64,000 nucleotides of DNA from a bacterium (GCA_026129405.1 JAHCID010000001.1:651237-715236), one strand, 5' to 3'; numbered from the stretch's first letter, positions 34,660 to 44,109 are shown. Notes: generated by a model from the letters alone, not told the origin. Made by a program: numbers and translations.

Positions 34660-35196
34660 ATGAGCGTCCGCCTCCGGTTCGCGACCCGCGCCGACGTCCC
34701 CGCGCTCGAGGCGCTGATCGCGCGTTCGGCACGGGCGCTGGGCGCTGCCGACTACACCCCGGCGCAGGTCGAGGGCGCGCTGCGCGGCGCGTTCGGCGTC
34801 GACACCCAGCTCCTCGACGACGGCACCTACTTCGTGGCTGCCGAGGGCGAGCGGCTCGTCGCCTGTGGGGGCTGGAGCCGCCGCCGGACGCTGTTCGGCG
34901 GCGACGCCGCTGTCGACCGCGATGCCGGGCTGCTCGATCCAGCCGTCGACGCCGCCCGCGTCCGCGCGTTCTTCGTCGACCCGGACCATGCGCGCCGGGG
35001 TCTCGGACGCGCCATCCTCGCGCACTGCGAGGCCGCGGCCCGCACGGAGGGATTCACGCGCCTGGCGCTGATGGCGACGCTGCCCGGCGTGCGCCTCTAC
35101 GCGGCGCACGGATGGATCGCCGGGACGCCGATCGAGCATCCCGTCGGCGACGGCGTCACGATCACCTTCGTGCCCATGACGAAGACGATCCCGTGA
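34660..35196 (+). CDS. GNAT family N-acetyltransferase
   Basis: 178 residues from ATG 34660. GNAT strands are visible in the centre (VRAFFVDPDHARRGLGRAIL, with the acetyl-CoA pyrophosphate loop) and LYAAHGW near the end. Acyl acceptor unknown. GGAGG lies nine bases upstream. Confidence 0.85.
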   Translation: MSVRLRFATRADVPALEALIARSARALGAADYTPAQVEGALRGAFGVDTQLLDDGTYFVAAEGERLVACGGWSRRRTLFGGDAAVDRDAGLLDPAVDAARVRAFFVDPDHARRGLGRAILAHCEAAARTEGFTRLALMATLPGVRLYAAHGWIAGTPIEHPVGDGVTITFVPMTKTIP

Positions 35197-35248
35197 GCGA
35201 GCGGTCGGGGCGTGACGCCGCTTGCCGGCCGATGCTACGGTCGCGGCC

Positions 35249-35710
35249 ATGCTGGAAGCCATCCCCACGGCCGTCCATCGCGACGACGCGAGCCTGCCCT
35301 ACCTGACGATCGACCAGGGCATCGAAATCAAGGTCCTGCAGATCAAGGTGAAGGAGGGCCTGTGGGTCATCCGGAACCGCTTCGCGCCGGGCGCAACGGT
35401 GCAGACGCACAAGCACACCGGCGGCGTGTTCGCCTTCACGACCCGCGGCGCCTGGCGCTACCGCGAGTCGGACTTCGTCAACACCGCGGGCTCCTATCTC
35501 TACGAGCCCGCCGGCTCGGTGCACACGCTCGTGGTTCCCGAGCAGAACACGGAGCCCACCGAGGTGTGGTTCGCGATCACCGGCGCCAACCTGAACCTCA
35601 CCGCCGACGGCAGCGTCGAGATGGTGATCGACGCGGGGCTCGTCCTCGACTTCTACCTCGCGGGCTGCGAGGCAGCGGGGCTCGGGCGGCCGAACGTGAT
35701 CGTCGACTGA
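35249..35710 (+). CDS. Cupin protein of the 2,4'-dihydroxyacetophenone dioxygenase type
   Basis: 153 residues from ATG 35249. Cupin strands with ATVQTHKHTGGVFAFTTRG (HxH) and GSYLYEPAGSVHTLVVPE (His) match the DAD group, which cleaves aromatic ketones with iron and oxygen; many members have other roles. The metal ligands are present, so an iron-dependent dioxygenase is plausible. The true substrate is not known. Confidence 0.75.
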   Translation: MLEAIPTAVHRDDASLPYLTIDQGIEIKVLQIKVKEGLWVIRNRFAPGATVQTHKHTGGVFAFTTRGAWRYRESDFVNTAGSYLYEPAGSVHTLVVPEQNTEPTEVWFAITGANLNLTADGSVEMVIDAGLVLDFYLAGCEAAGLGRPNVIVD

Positions 35711-35797
35711 GCCCCGAGCCGATACGAGCGCGACGTCCCGCCCGGTTCGACTTCTGCCGGATCGCTACCTAGTATCTGGGCTTCGAGGCGCACCTCC

Positions 35798-37093
35798 ATG
35801 CGGTCCGACGGCAGCGCTCCCCACCACGACGGCGACGCTCGCATCCTCGCCGAGGAGGTGGCGCTCGCCTACGGTCAGGGCGTCGCGTCGCAGGTCGTCG
35901 GGCTGTTCAACGTCGCGCTCGTGGCCGTCGTCCTCTGGTCGGTCGCGCCGCACGCGGTGCTCCTCGGGTGGGTGGCGCTGATGGTGGGCGTGTCGGTCGG
36001 GCGAGCCCTCCTCGCCTGGGCGTATCGCCGCACCGGCCCGGGGGTCGCCGCCGCCGGCGCGTGGCGCCGCCGGTTCGTCGCCGGCGCCTTCGCGAGCGGC
36101 GTCGGCTGGGGCGTCGCCGGCGTCCTCCTCTTTCCGGTGGTGCCGCTCGTCCATCAGGTCTTCCTCACCTACGTCCTCGGCGGCATGGCGGTGGGCGCGG
36201 CGGCGGTGATGGCGCCCGTGGTGACGGCCTACTGGGTGTTCCTGCCGCCCATCACGCTGCCGGTCATCGTCCAGCTCCTCCTGCGCGGCGACGCCATGGG
36301 GATGTCGATGGCGCTCATGTTCACCGCCTGCACGGCGATGTTCATGAACTCGGCACGGCAGATGCACCAGTCGATCGCCGAGTCGATCCGCCTGCGCTTC
36401 GAGAACCTCGACCTGGTCGACGATCTCTCCGCCGCCAAGGAACAGGCCGAGGTGCTGCTCACCGAGATCCACCATCGCGTGAAGAACAACCTGCAGGTGA
36501 TATCGAGCCTCCTGAGCCTCCAGTCCCGGGCCCTCCCGAGTCCGGAGGCGCGATCGCTGTTCACCGACAGCCAGAACCGCGTCCGCTCGATGGCGCTGGT
36601 GCACGAGAAGCTCTACCAGTCGCAGGATCTCGCCCGCGTCGACTTCGGCGCGTATGCGCGCGAGCTGGTGAGCCATCTCGCCAAGGTCTACCAGCGCGAC
36701 GCCGGGGCCGTGCGCGTGCGCGTCGATGCCGGCGCCGTCGCCCTGCCGATCGAGCAGGCCGTGCCGTGCGGCCTCATCGTCAGCGAGCTGCTCTCGAACG
36801 CCCTCAAGTACGCCTTTCCCGACGGGCGTGCGGGGTGCGTCGAGGTGACGCTGGCGCAGGAGCCCGACGGCCGTCACCGGCTCGCGGTGCGCGACGACGG
36901 GGTCGGGCTTCCCACCGGCTTCGACGTACGCACCGGCCGCACGCTCGGGTTGCGCATCGTCGCCACGCTCACCGACCAGCTGGGCGGCGCGCTCACCGCG
37001 ACCACGGACGGTGGCACGGCCTTCGTGCTCACCCTGCCCCTGGAGGACCCTGATGCCCGAGAGCCGAAGTTCCGGACGGCTGCTCGTCGTTGA
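35798..37093 (+). CDS. Membrane sensor histidine kinase (HisKA_2 type)
   Basis: 431 residues. Five or six membrane helices (about residues 30-185) form the sensor, with no extracytoplasmic domain of size. A short coiled coil leads to EIHHRVKNNLQ (His225/226 is the phosphoacceptor), then LIVSELLSNALKYAFP (N box), RDDGVGLP (G1) and TLGLRIV (G2). Unusual long G1/G2 spacing is normal in this group. Signals to a partner receiver; the next gene, overlapping by 41 bases, starts with one. Confidence 0.9.
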   Translation: MRSDGSAPHHDGDARILAEEVALAYGQGVASQVVGLFNVALVAVVLWSVAPHAVLLGWVALMVGVSVGRALLAWAYRRTGPGVAAAGAWRRRFVAGAFASGVGWGVAGVLLFPVVPLVHQVFLTYVLGGMAVGAAAVMAPVVTAYWVFLPPITLPVIVQLLLRGDAMGMSMALMFTACTAMFMNSARQMHQSIAESIRLRFENLDLVDDLSAAKEQAEVLLTEIHHRVKNNLQVISSLLSLQSRALPSPEARSLFTDSQNRVRSMALVHEKLYQSQDLARVDFGAYARELVSHLAKVYQRDAGAVRVRVDAGAVALPIEQAVPCGLIVSELLSNALKYAFPDGRAGCVEVTLAQEPDGRHRLAVRDDGVGLPTGFDVRTGRTLGLRIVATLTDQLGGALTATTDGGTAFVLTLPLEDPDAREPKFRTAARR

Positions 37094-38147
37094 GGACGAA
37101 GGCATCACCGCGATCGACACCGGAGACCTGCTGCGCGGTCTCGGCTACGAGATCGCGGGCGTCGCCTACTCCGGGGAGGACGCGATCCGCCGCGCCGACG
37201 AGCTGCGTCCCGACCTCGTCCTGATGGACATCCGTCTCCGCGGCGCGATGGACGGCGTGGCCGCGGCCCGCGCCATCCACACGCGCTTCGGCATCCCGGT
37301 GGTCTTCGCGACCGCCTACGCCGACGACGCCACGCTCGCCCGCGCCCGGCTCGCCGAGCCGTTCGGCTACGTCCTGAAGCCGTTCCACGAGCGCGAGCTG
37401 CGCTCCACCGTGGAGGTGGCGCTCTTCAAGCACCGCATGGAGCGCCAGCGCGCCGACGTCCTCGCGATGCTGAGCCACGACATCCGCAATCCCCTCGGCG
37501 TCATCCTCGCCTACAGCGAGATGCTGGCCGAGGAGCTCGCCCGCGGTCCGGGCCCGCAGGCCGAGGATCTCGTGCGCCGCGTGACGGCGACCGCGCGCGC
37601 AATCCACGGGCTGCTGACGAACTATCTCGACGCCTCGCGCATCGAGACCGGACGCCTCTGCCTCGCCCGCGACGCCGTCGCGGTGAACGAGGTCGTGGCG
37701 CGGGTCTGCCAGCAATACGACACGGAGGCCCGGCGTCGCGGGGTGTCGCTGGTGATGCAGCTCGCGCCGTCGCTTCCGCCGGCGGCTGCCGACGGCGTTG
37801 CCTGCGAGCGGATCGTCACGAATCTGCTCCACAACGCCCTCAAGTTCACGCCGCGCGCCGGTGCGGTGACCCTCCGCTCGACGCTGCGCGCGGGGATGCT
37901 CACGATCGAGGTGGCCGACACCGGCCCCGGCATCCCGGCGTCACGGCTGCCGCACCTCTTCGATCGCTACCAGCAGACCGCCGCCGCCCGCGACGGCGGC
38001 GGCACCGGTCTCGGCCTCTTCATCGTGAAGACGCTGGCCGAGGCGCAGGGCGGTCGCGTCGGGGTCGACAGCGCTCCGGGACGGGGAACCTGCTTCACGT
38101 TGTCCCTGCCCCTCGCATCGGGCGCCGCCGCCGCCGCGGGGGATTAG
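37053..38147 (+). CDS. Receiver-first hybrid histidine kinase
   Basis: 364 residues from ATG 37053, with GGAGG seven bases before it. Receiver domain (about 9-125) with acidic pair ED near 14-16, phospho-acceptor Asp59 (LVLMDI) and Lys109 (YVLKPF), then a HisKA helix MLSHDIRNPLGV with His142, and HATPase motifs NLLHNALKFTP, DTGPGIP and GGGTGLGL. No transmembrane helix or output domain, so it probably relays phosphate from the upstream kinase and feeds another regulator. Converges on the GNAT gene with a shared TTAG. Confidence 0.9.
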   Translation: MPESRSSGRLLVVEDEGITAIDTGDLLRGLGYEIAGVAYSGEDAIRRADELRPDLVLMDIRLRGAMDGVAAARAIHTRFGIPVVFATAYADDATLARARLAEPFGYVLKPFHERELRSTVEVALFKHRMERQRADVLAMLSHDIRNPLGVILAYSEMLAEELARGPGPQAEDLVRRVTATARAIHGLLTNYLDASRIETGRLCLARDAVAVNEVVARVCQQYDTEARRRGVSLVMQLAPSLPPAAADGVACERIVTNLLHNALKFTPRAGAVTLRSTLRAGMLTIEVADTGPGIPASRLPHLFDRYQQTAAARDGGGTGLGLFIVKTLAEAQGGRVGVDSAPGRGTCFTLSLPLASGAAAAAGD

Positions 38148-38599
38148 GTCAGCCGCAGTACCCAGCGCACGCGGTCGTGACGCTGGAAACCGCGCCGCGC
38201 GTACAGATTCGCGGCGCGCGCATGGTCGGCCGTCACCTCGAGGTCGAGCGCACGGGCGCCGCGCCGCTGCGCCTCGGCGACGACCGCGTCGAGCAGGCGC
38301 GCGCCGATGCCGCCGCCGCGGTGCGCGGGCTCGATGTACAGCTCGTCGAGCCACATGGCGGTGCCGCCGTGCTCGACGGTCCAGGTCTGCGACATGACCG
38401 CGAGGCCGATCGGCGCGCCGTCGCGCAGGGCCAGCAGGATGGCGCCGCGCTCCTCGCGGGCGAGCATGCCGTCGATGGCCTTCTCGAGCTGCGGGCGCGG
38501 AGCCGGGATGTCGTGCTCCGCGAGCTGCGCGGCGAGGAGCCGCACGGCGGCCTCGCGGTCGCCCGCCGTCGCGCGACGGATCTCGAGCGCCTCGCCCAT
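38144..38599 (-). CDS. GNAT family N-acetyltransferase
   Basis: 151 residues from ATG 38599. LDELYIEPAHRGGGIGARLLDAV has the acetyl-CoA loop, and YARRGFQRHDRVRWVLRL ends the domain. Substrate unknown. Upstream of it, in the same direction, lies the aspartate-semialdehyde dehydrogenase gene, 32 bases away. Confidence 0.85.
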   Translation of the reverse strand: MGEALEIRRATAGDREAAVRLLAAQLAEHDIPAPRPQLEKAIDGMLAREERGAILLALRDGAPIGLAVMSQTWTVEHGGTAMWLDELYIEPAHRGGGIGARLLDAVVAEAQRRGARALDLEVTADHARAANLYARRGFQRHDRVRWVLRLT

Positions 38600-38631
38600 G
38601 GGCTCGCCGGTGCCGGGCACGGCATCCGGCG

Positions 38632-39714
38632 TTACAGCATGCCGGCGTGCTTCAGGTACTCGGCGACGAGCACGAGGCCCTTCGCCGCGCCGATCTGCGT
38701 GTTGTGCGAGAGGGCGACGTACTTGAGGCCGTTCTGCAGCGCCGGCTCCGGGCGCAGCCGCCCGACGCTGGTCGCCATGCCGCCCTGGAGGTCGCGGTCG
38801 AGCCGCGGCTGCGGCCGGAACGGATCGTCGTGGACGACGATCGGGTTCGCCGGCGCGGAGGGCAGGCCGAGGCCGCCGTAGTCGCCGCGGAACGCGCGCA
38901 TGGCCTCGGCCGCCTGCTCGGGCGTGCACGGCGTCTCGGTCTCGACCGAGACCGCGGCCGTGTGGCCGTCGAGCACCGCGGCGCGGGTGCAGGTGGCGCC
39001 GACCGGCGCCGGGTGGGGCTTGATGCCGCCCTCGCCGAGGATGCCGAGGATCTTCCCCGTCTCCTTGGCGACCTTCTCCTCCTCCTTCGGGATGTACGGG
39101 ACGAAGTTGTCGACCATGTCGAGGCCGAGGACGCCGCCGGCGCGGCCGGCGCCGGAGATCGCCTGCATGGTGGTGAGGAGGACGCGGCGGACGCCGAAGG
39201 CATCGACGAGCGGCTTCAGGGAGATGACGAGGCCGACGGTCGTGCAGTTCGACTGCGGCAGCACGTAGGCCTTCCAGCCGCGCTGCTTGCGCTGCCGCTC
39301 GATGAGCGGCAGGTGCGAGATCATGTTGACGCCGGGCACGAGGATCGGGACGTCGTCCTCGTAACGGAACGCCGAGGCGCTCGAGAGCGTCGGCACGACG
39401 GCCGCGTATCTCGGCTCGAGCTCGCGGGCGGCGTCGGCCTCGATCAGGCTCAGGACGAGGTCGACCGAGCCCGGATCGAGCTTGGACGCGTCCTGGACGA
39501 CGAGGTCGAGCACCTTCGGCGAGGGCTCCTCGCGGCACCACCAGAGACGGGCCCCGTTCTGGTCGCGGATGGCGTCGCGATAGGGCTTGCCGGCGGTCCG
39601 CGTCGACGCCGCCACCGTGGTCACCGCGAACCAGGGGTGATCGGCGAGAGCGACCAGGGCCTGCTGTCCGGCGATGCCGGTGGCCCCTACGACGGCGACA
39701 CGAACCTTGGACAT
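38632..39714 (-). CDS. asd: Aspartate-semialdehyde dehydrogenase
   Basis: 360 residues. NADP-binding GATGIAGQQ (10-18), active-site Cys157 in PQSNCTTVGL, and the region DGHTAAVSVE with the catalytic His. It makes aspartate semialdehyde from aspartyl phosphate for lysine, threonine and methionine synthesis and for diaminopimelate. The length and QSNCTT motif are nearer the archaeal/fungal-type enzyme than to the E. coli type. A 120-base non-coding gap separates it from the PhoX-type gene. Confidence 0.93.
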   Translation of the reverse strand: MSKVRVAVVGATGIAGQQALVALADHPWFAVTTVAASTRTAGKPYRDAIRDQNGARLWWCREEPSPKVLDLVVQDASKLDPGSVDLVLSLIEADAARELEPRYAAVVPTLSSASAFRYEDDVPILVPGVNMISHLPLIERQRKQRGWKAYVLPQSNCTTVGLVISLKPLVDAFGVRRVLLTTMQAISGAGRAGGVLGLDMVDNFVPYIPKEEEKVAKETGKILGILGEGGIKPHPAPVGATCTRAAVLDGHTAAVSVETETPCTPEQAAEAMRAFRGDYGGLGLPSAPANPIVVHDDPFRPQPRLDRDLQGGMATSVGRLRPEPALQNGLKYVALSHNTQIGAAKGLVLVAEYLKHAGML

Positions 39715-39834
39715 GGCCGGCGGACTATCGCGGGGGCCCTCCCGGGAGTCAACGGGGAGTGCGCGGGGGCGGGGCGGCGGGGCAGCGGCCGACGGCGGCG
39801 GGGCGGCAACCGTCGACCGCTGCCCCGGCCGGGA

Positions 39835-41829
39835 TCACGAGCCGATCGGGCCGCCGTCGTCCTTGGTGATGATGACGGTCGCCGAGCGCGGGCGCTGCCC
39901 GGCGTCGAAGTCCGGCCAGGCGCTGTAGCGCTTCGGGTTGGCCGCGTCGTTGGCGCCCACCGGCGCCTCGCCCGGATGCTGGATGCCGACGAACATGGTG
40001 CGCTCGTCGGGCGTGACGAAGACGCCGGTGATCTCGCAGACGTTGGGGCCGGTGAGGAAGCGACGCACCTCGCCGGTGGTGGGATCGGAGCAGAGCATCT
40101 GGTTGTTGCCGAACGCGGCGTAGGTGGCGCCGCGGGCCTCGGGGTTGATGGCGCTGCCGGAGACGTCGGTCTGGATCCAGAGTCGGCCGCTCGGTGCCAC
40201 GTAGATGCCGTCGGGCGACCCGAACGCGTCGCCGGTGAAGTTCGAGCCGTCGGATACTGCCGCCGCCGGGTTGCCGGCGAGCGCGTAGATGTCCCACCTG
40301 AAGGTGTTCTCGGTCCAGTCCCGTCGGTAGCTCCAGGTGAGCAGGTGGCCGTACTGATTGCCGCTGCCGGGAGGATTCGTGGCCGACGGGCCGCCGCGCG
40401 GGTTGGTCGCGTCGATGCCCGCGTTGGGCAGGCCGGTGCGCGGGTTGGTGCCCGGCATGCCGCGGGCGCTGTTGTTGGTGAGCGTAGCGATGCCGGTCAG
40501 CGTACGCGGGAAGGTGTCGATCCACTCGGGCCGGTCCATCGGCGTCGCGCCGACCAGATCGGCGGCGGAGCGGGTGTCGATGGCGATCTGGGCCGCGGTC
40601 CAGCCGGCCAGCGCCGGGTGCTCGGGGGTCAGCGGGATCCACTCCCCGAGGCCGTTGCTGTCGAAGCGGGCGACGTACAGCGTGCCGCGATCGAGCGGGC
40701 TCTCGCCGAGGCGGCGCATGCGACGCCAGGGCTCGGCCGAGACGAAGCGGTAGATGTACTCGAACTGCTCGTCGTCGCCCGAGTAGACCACCACGCGGCC
40801 GTCACGCGCCTGCTGCACCCACGCGCCCTCGTGCTTGAAGCGTCCGAGCGCCGTGCGCTTCTGCGGCGTCGAGGTCGGGTCGAACGGATCGATCTCCACC
40901 ACCCAGCCGAAGCGGTTCGGCTCGTTCGGCTCGTCGTCGACGCTGAAGCGGGTGTCGGTGGTGTGCCAGAGGTAGCCGAAGCCCGCGGCGGTGATGCCGT
41001 AGCGGCGCTCCATCGGCGTCTGCGGCCCCACCTTGCGGAAGTAGCCGTTGAAGTTCTCTTCGCACGTCAGGTAGGTGCCCCACGGCGTCCAGCCCATGGC
41101 GCAGTTGTTGAGCGTGCCGAGGACGTGCGTGCCGGTGGGATCGGCGCTCGTCTTCAGCAGGGCATGTCCGGCGGCGGGCCCGGTGACCCCGCACGGGGTG
41201 GCGCCGGTGATGCGCCGCCCGTAGTACGACGGACGCACGACCCGCCACTCGCGCCGGCGGCCGACCTTCACGCTCGCGAGCTCGACGATGCCGACGCCGT
41301 GGGCCGCGATCGACTTCGCGGTCTTCGCCGCGTCCCAGCCCTCCGTGCCGTCGGGGAACAACAGGACGTCGTCGGTGTACTCGTGGTTCTGCACGAGCAG
41401 GCCGCGCCGCTTGCCCTTGCCGCCGTACTTCCCGTTGCCCTTCATCGGGAAGAAGACGAGGCCGTCGTTGTTCATGCCCCACTGCTGGGCCTGATCGGCC
41501 GCGGTGTTGCTGGCGTCCTGCGCGAACGCCGGTCCGTCGGAGACGGGGTCGCCCCAGGCGATCAGCACCCTGGCGCTGTAGCCCGGCGGGACGACCAGGG
41601 TGTCGGCGGTCGAGATCGGAATGCTCTCGAAGCCCAGGAGCCGTCCCGGCCGATTCGCTTTGGCCTCCGCCGGCACGGCGCGTACGAGCGCGTCCATGCC
41701 GAGCAGTCCCGCGCCTGCGACGGCGAGCCCGCCGCGCAGCACGTCGCGCCGCGACAGGCGGGCGGCGATCACGTCGTGGATGGTGTCGTTCCCCGAGTCG
41801 TTGCTGATGCGATCCTCATGAGATTCCAT
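39835..41829 (-). CDS. PhoX-type (DUF839) Tat-exported protein
   Basis: 664 residues from ATG 41829 (GAGGGAG upstream). Tat motif SRRDVLRGG, then VQNHEYTDD, CEENFNGYF and GYLWHTTDTRF marks of PhoX, where Glu and Cys/His residues hold the Fe/Ca cluster. Ends with PDERTMFVGIQHPGE. It is the closer match to classical PhoX (about 650 residues) of the two family members in this window, so alkaline phosphatase in the periplasm is likely. Confidence 0.88.
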   Translation of the reverse strand: MESHEDRISNDSGNDTIHDVIAARLSRRDVLRGGLAVAGAGLLGMDALVRAVPAEAKANRPGRLLGFESIPISTADTLVVPPGYSARVLIAWGDPVSDGPAFAQDASNTAADQAQQWGMNNDGLVFFPMKGNGKYGGKGKRRGLLVQNHEYTDDVLLFPDGTEGWDAAKTAKSIAAHGVGIVELASVKVGRRREWRVVRPSYYGRRITGATPCGVTGPAAGHALLKTSADPTGTHVLGTLNNCAMGWTPWGTYLTCEENFNGYFRKVGPQTPMERRYGITAAGFGYLWHTTDTRFSVDDEPNEPNRFGWVVEIDPFDPTSTPQKRTALGRFKHEGAWVQQARDGRVVVYSGDDEQFEYIYRFVSAEPWRRMRRLGESPLDRGTLYVARFDSNGLGEWIPLTPEHPALAGWTAAQIAIDTRSAADLVGATPMDRPEWIDTFPRTLTGIATLTNNSARGMPGTNPRTGLPNAGIDATNPRGGPSATNPPGSGNQYGHLLTWSYRRDWTENTFRWDIYALAGNPAAAVSDGSNFTGDAFGSPDGIYVAPSGRLWIQTDVSGSAINPEARGATYAAFGNNQMLCSDPTTGEVRRFLTGPNVCEITGVFVTPDERTMFVGIQHPGEAPVGANDAANPKRYSAWPDFDAGQRPRSATVIITKDDGGPIGS

Positions 41830-41955
41830 GCTGACTCCCTCGTCCTCGTGTGTTCTCCGGAGGCAGCGCGCGATCGCCGCGGCGCGGTCGATCGGCACTG
41901 CGCCCTGCGTCGGCGGCAGGGAGCCATGGGGACGCCGCGGGCGCGATCACGACGT

Positions 41956-41973
41956 GGTCACGATCGTGTGACC
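41956..41973. promoter_or_regulatory. Inverted repeat upstream of the second PhoX-type gene
   Basis: GGTCAC-N6-GTGACC (41956-41973), an exact 6-bp inverted repeat in the 191-base gap between the PhoX-type start and the end of the esterase gene. It could be an operator for the PhoX-type gene or a terminator of the LysR-esterase transcript. No other feature is seen in this gap. Confidence 0.35.
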
Positions 41974-42020
41974 GTCACGGGACACGAGGTACCGCGGGCG
42001 CGCCGGCGGCGACGCGCGAG

Positions 42021-43142
42021 CTATCGCTGCGCGGCGGGCGTCGCGTCGGACGGTGCGGTGATCCACCGCCGGGTCGGCTCGTAGACCTCTTCGGCGGAGA
42101 GCCTGCCGGCGAGGACGTCGAGATGCCCGTGCAGCGGCAGCGTGCGTACGGTCGCACGTTCGGCGCCGAACGCCACCGCGCCGGCGCGCACGCGCTCGAC
42201 CCATTCGGCGCCTTCGTTCTCGCCCGCGAACGCGAGCACGCGGATCGGCTGGCGCGGCTTCGGCGGCGACCCGCCGAGGGTGCCGCGCGGCCACCAGCGG
42301 TCGTAGGTGTCGAGGAGGCGGGCGAGGACCTGGACGTTGCTCACCCCGTCGCGGGCGGCGCTGAGGCCGCCGGGAGCGCCGAAGCCGGGGGCGTTCCACA
42401 GCTCGTCGGCGAGGGCCGCGCCCGCGGTCCGGTAGCCGGGAACGGGCGACGGGTTCTGGGGCGCCGCGATCACCGCCCGCAGCAGCCGCTCGCGCTGATC
42501 CCAGGGCAGGCCGCCGATCTCCATGGCCGCCGGGGCGCCGGCCGGTGCGCCGATCGACGCGGGGGTGCCGTCGAGGATCACCAGGCCGGCGAGCGCCTCG
42601 TCGCCGCGGGCGGCGAGCGTGTAGGCGGCGCGGGCCCCCCAGCTGAACCCGGCGACGAAGAGCGGGCCGCGGTCGGTGCCGCGCACGAAGCCGGCGGCCC
42701 AGGCGGCGTCTTCGGTGAAGGTGTCGTCGGTCCAGCGGCCGAGGACGGCGAGGTCCTCGGGCGTGGCCTGCGGTGAGACGGCGTGCGTGCGCCAGTCGAG
42801 CCCCCAGGTCGGGATGCCGGCCTGGGCGAGGTACAGGCGGATGTCGGTGTTGGCGTCGGTGCCGCCGACCTCGCCGTTCATGTACATGCCGGGAAGGTAG
42901 AGGACGACCGGGCCCATCGACGGCTCGCACGGGCCGATGCGCCGCAGGCCGATGCGGTCGAGCGGGCCGAACGGCGGCCGGTAGCAGGACCAGGCGTCCT
43001 CGCACAGGACCTCGCCGCGGATCTGGCGCTCGCCGGCGAGCCGCACGCACGCCGTCTCGCCGCCCTTCACCGGTTTCGGCCCGCTGCGGGCGCAGGACGC
43101 GGCGGCGGCGAGGACGAGGAGCAGCGCGACGGCGCGTCTCAC
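42021..43142 (-). CDS. Lipoprotein alpha/beta hydrolase (esterase)
   Basis: 373 residues from GTG 43142 which overlaps the LysR stop (GTGA). A lipoprotein-like signal (LLLVLAAAASC) precedes an alpha/beta-hydrolase core: VVLYLPGMYMNG (oxyanion region), GFSWGARAAYT with nucleophile Ser, and ATVRTLPLHGHLDV with His. Targeted to the membrane surface; the ester substrate is unknown. Coupling to lysR suggests shared control. Confidence 0.78.
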   Translation of the reverse strand: MRRAVALLLVLAAAASCARSGPKPVKGGETACVRLAGERQIRGEVLCEDAWSCYRPPFGPLDRIGLRRIGPCEPSMGPVVLYLPGMYMNGEVGGTDANTDIRLYLAQAGIPTWGLDWRTHAVSPQATPEDLAVLGRWTDDTFTEDAAWAAGFVRGTDRGPLFVAGFSWGARAAYTLAARGDEALAGLVILDGTPASIGAPAGAPAAMEIGGLPWDQRERLLRAVIAAPQNPSPVPGYRTAGAALADELWNAPGFGAPGGLSAARDGVSNVQVLARLLDTYDRWWPRGTLGGSPPKPRQPIRVLAFAGENEGAEWVERVRAGAVAFGAERATVRTLPLHGHLDVLAGRLSAEEVYEPTRRWITAPSDATPAAQR

Positions 43143-44023
43143 TGCTCCCCCACGCGCAGGAACTCGATGAACTTCTCCGCCGCCGGCGAGAAGTGCTTCC
43201 CCTGGCGGTGGATGATGCCGATGGGACGGAAGAACGTCTCGTCGGCGATGTGCACGGCGACCAGCGTACGCGCCTTCACCTCGGGCCGGATCGCCGGCTC
43301 GGGCAGGACGGCGACGCCGTGCCCGATCTCGACCACGCGCTTGATGGTCTCGATGTTGTCGAGCTCCATGACGTAGCGCACCTCGCAGCCGTAGCGCCGC
43401 AGGATGCGGTCGGTTTCGCGCCGGGTCGGGATGTCGCGCTCGTATCCCACCAGCGGCTCGCCGGAAACCTTCCGCAGCGAGACCGTCCGATGCTTCGCGA
43501 GCGGATGGCCCGGCGGACAGACGAGCACGAGCCGATCCTGGCGCCACGGGATCACCGACACGCCCGGCTTCTTGCTCGGGTAGGCGACGATGCCGAGGTC
43601 GATCTTCCCGCGCAGCGCGTCCTCGTAGATCTTGCTGGAGCGGCTGTACTCGAGGTGCAGGTGCACCTGGGGGTGCGCCTTCATGTACGCCTTCATCGGC
43701 GCCGACAGCTCGTAGAGGCCGATCGAGTGCACCGTGCCGATGCGGACCTGGCCGGCGACGACGTTGCTCGCGGCCTGGAGGCGGGTCTCCATGTCCTGGT
43801 AGCGCTGCACGATCTCCTTGCTCGCCTGGTAGAGGATCTGCCCGGCGGGCGTGAGCTGGACGTTGCCGCGCGTGCGCTCGAGCAGCCGCCGCCCGTAGCG
43901 CTCCTCGAGCATGCGCACCTGTTGACTGACGGCGGACTGCGTGACGAAGTTCTGCGACGCCGCCGTGGAGAAGCTCTTGGTCTCCACCACGTCGCAAAAA
44001 ACCTTCAGGGTCTCCAGGTGCAT
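43139..44023 (-). CDS. LysR family transcriptional regulator
   Basis: 294 residues. N-terminal winged-helix domain (TLKVFCDVVETKSFSTAAS, SAVSQQVRMLEERYG) and a substrate-binding domain with IGTVHSIGLYEL and GVAVLPEPAI. It is divergent from gcdH across 86 bases, which suggests it senses glutaryl-CoA pathway intermediates, as GcdR does in Pseudomonas. Candidate operator at 44053-44065. The downstream esterase overlaps its stop. Confidence 0.9.
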   Translation of the reverse strand: MHLETLKVFCDVVETKSFSTAASQNFVTQSAVSQQVRMLEERYGRRLLERTRGNVQLTPAGQILYQASKEIVQRYQDMETRLQAASNVVAGQVRIGTVHSIGLYELSAPMKAYMKAHPQVHLHLEYSRSSKIYEDALRGKIDLGIVAYPSKKPGVSVIPWRQDRLVLVCPPGHPLAKHRTVSLRKVSGEPLVGYERDIPTRRETDRILRRYGCEVRYVMELDNIETIKRVVEIGHGVAVLPEPAIRPEVKARTLVAVHIADETFFRPIGIIHRQGKHFSPAAEKFIEFLRVGEQ

Positions 44024-44065
44024 TGCTAATGCGTTGCCGTCCGAAGTTCAGTATTGCTTCTAGCA
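44022..44065. promoter_or_regulatory. Candidate LysR operator pair between lysR and gcdH
   Basis: ATTGCT occurs at 44022-44027 and again at 44053-44058, 31 bases apart, about three helical turns. The second is part of TGCT-TCT-AGCA (44055-44065), an exact inverted repeat with the T-N-A spacing used by LysR proteins. No good sigma-70 match was seen for gcdH. Confidence 0.45.
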
Positions 44066-44109
44066 GTCGGGCGCCGGCGCTCCAACCCTGAGGCCATCGG
44101 GAGACGCAC

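Noticed and set aside
38647-42084. Very long plus-strand open frame (1145 codons)
   Set aside because: It lies opposite asd and the second PhoX-type gene, which have clear family motifs. Its own translation is Arg/Ala/Asp/Val-rich with no motif, as expected for the antisense frame of GC-rich genes.
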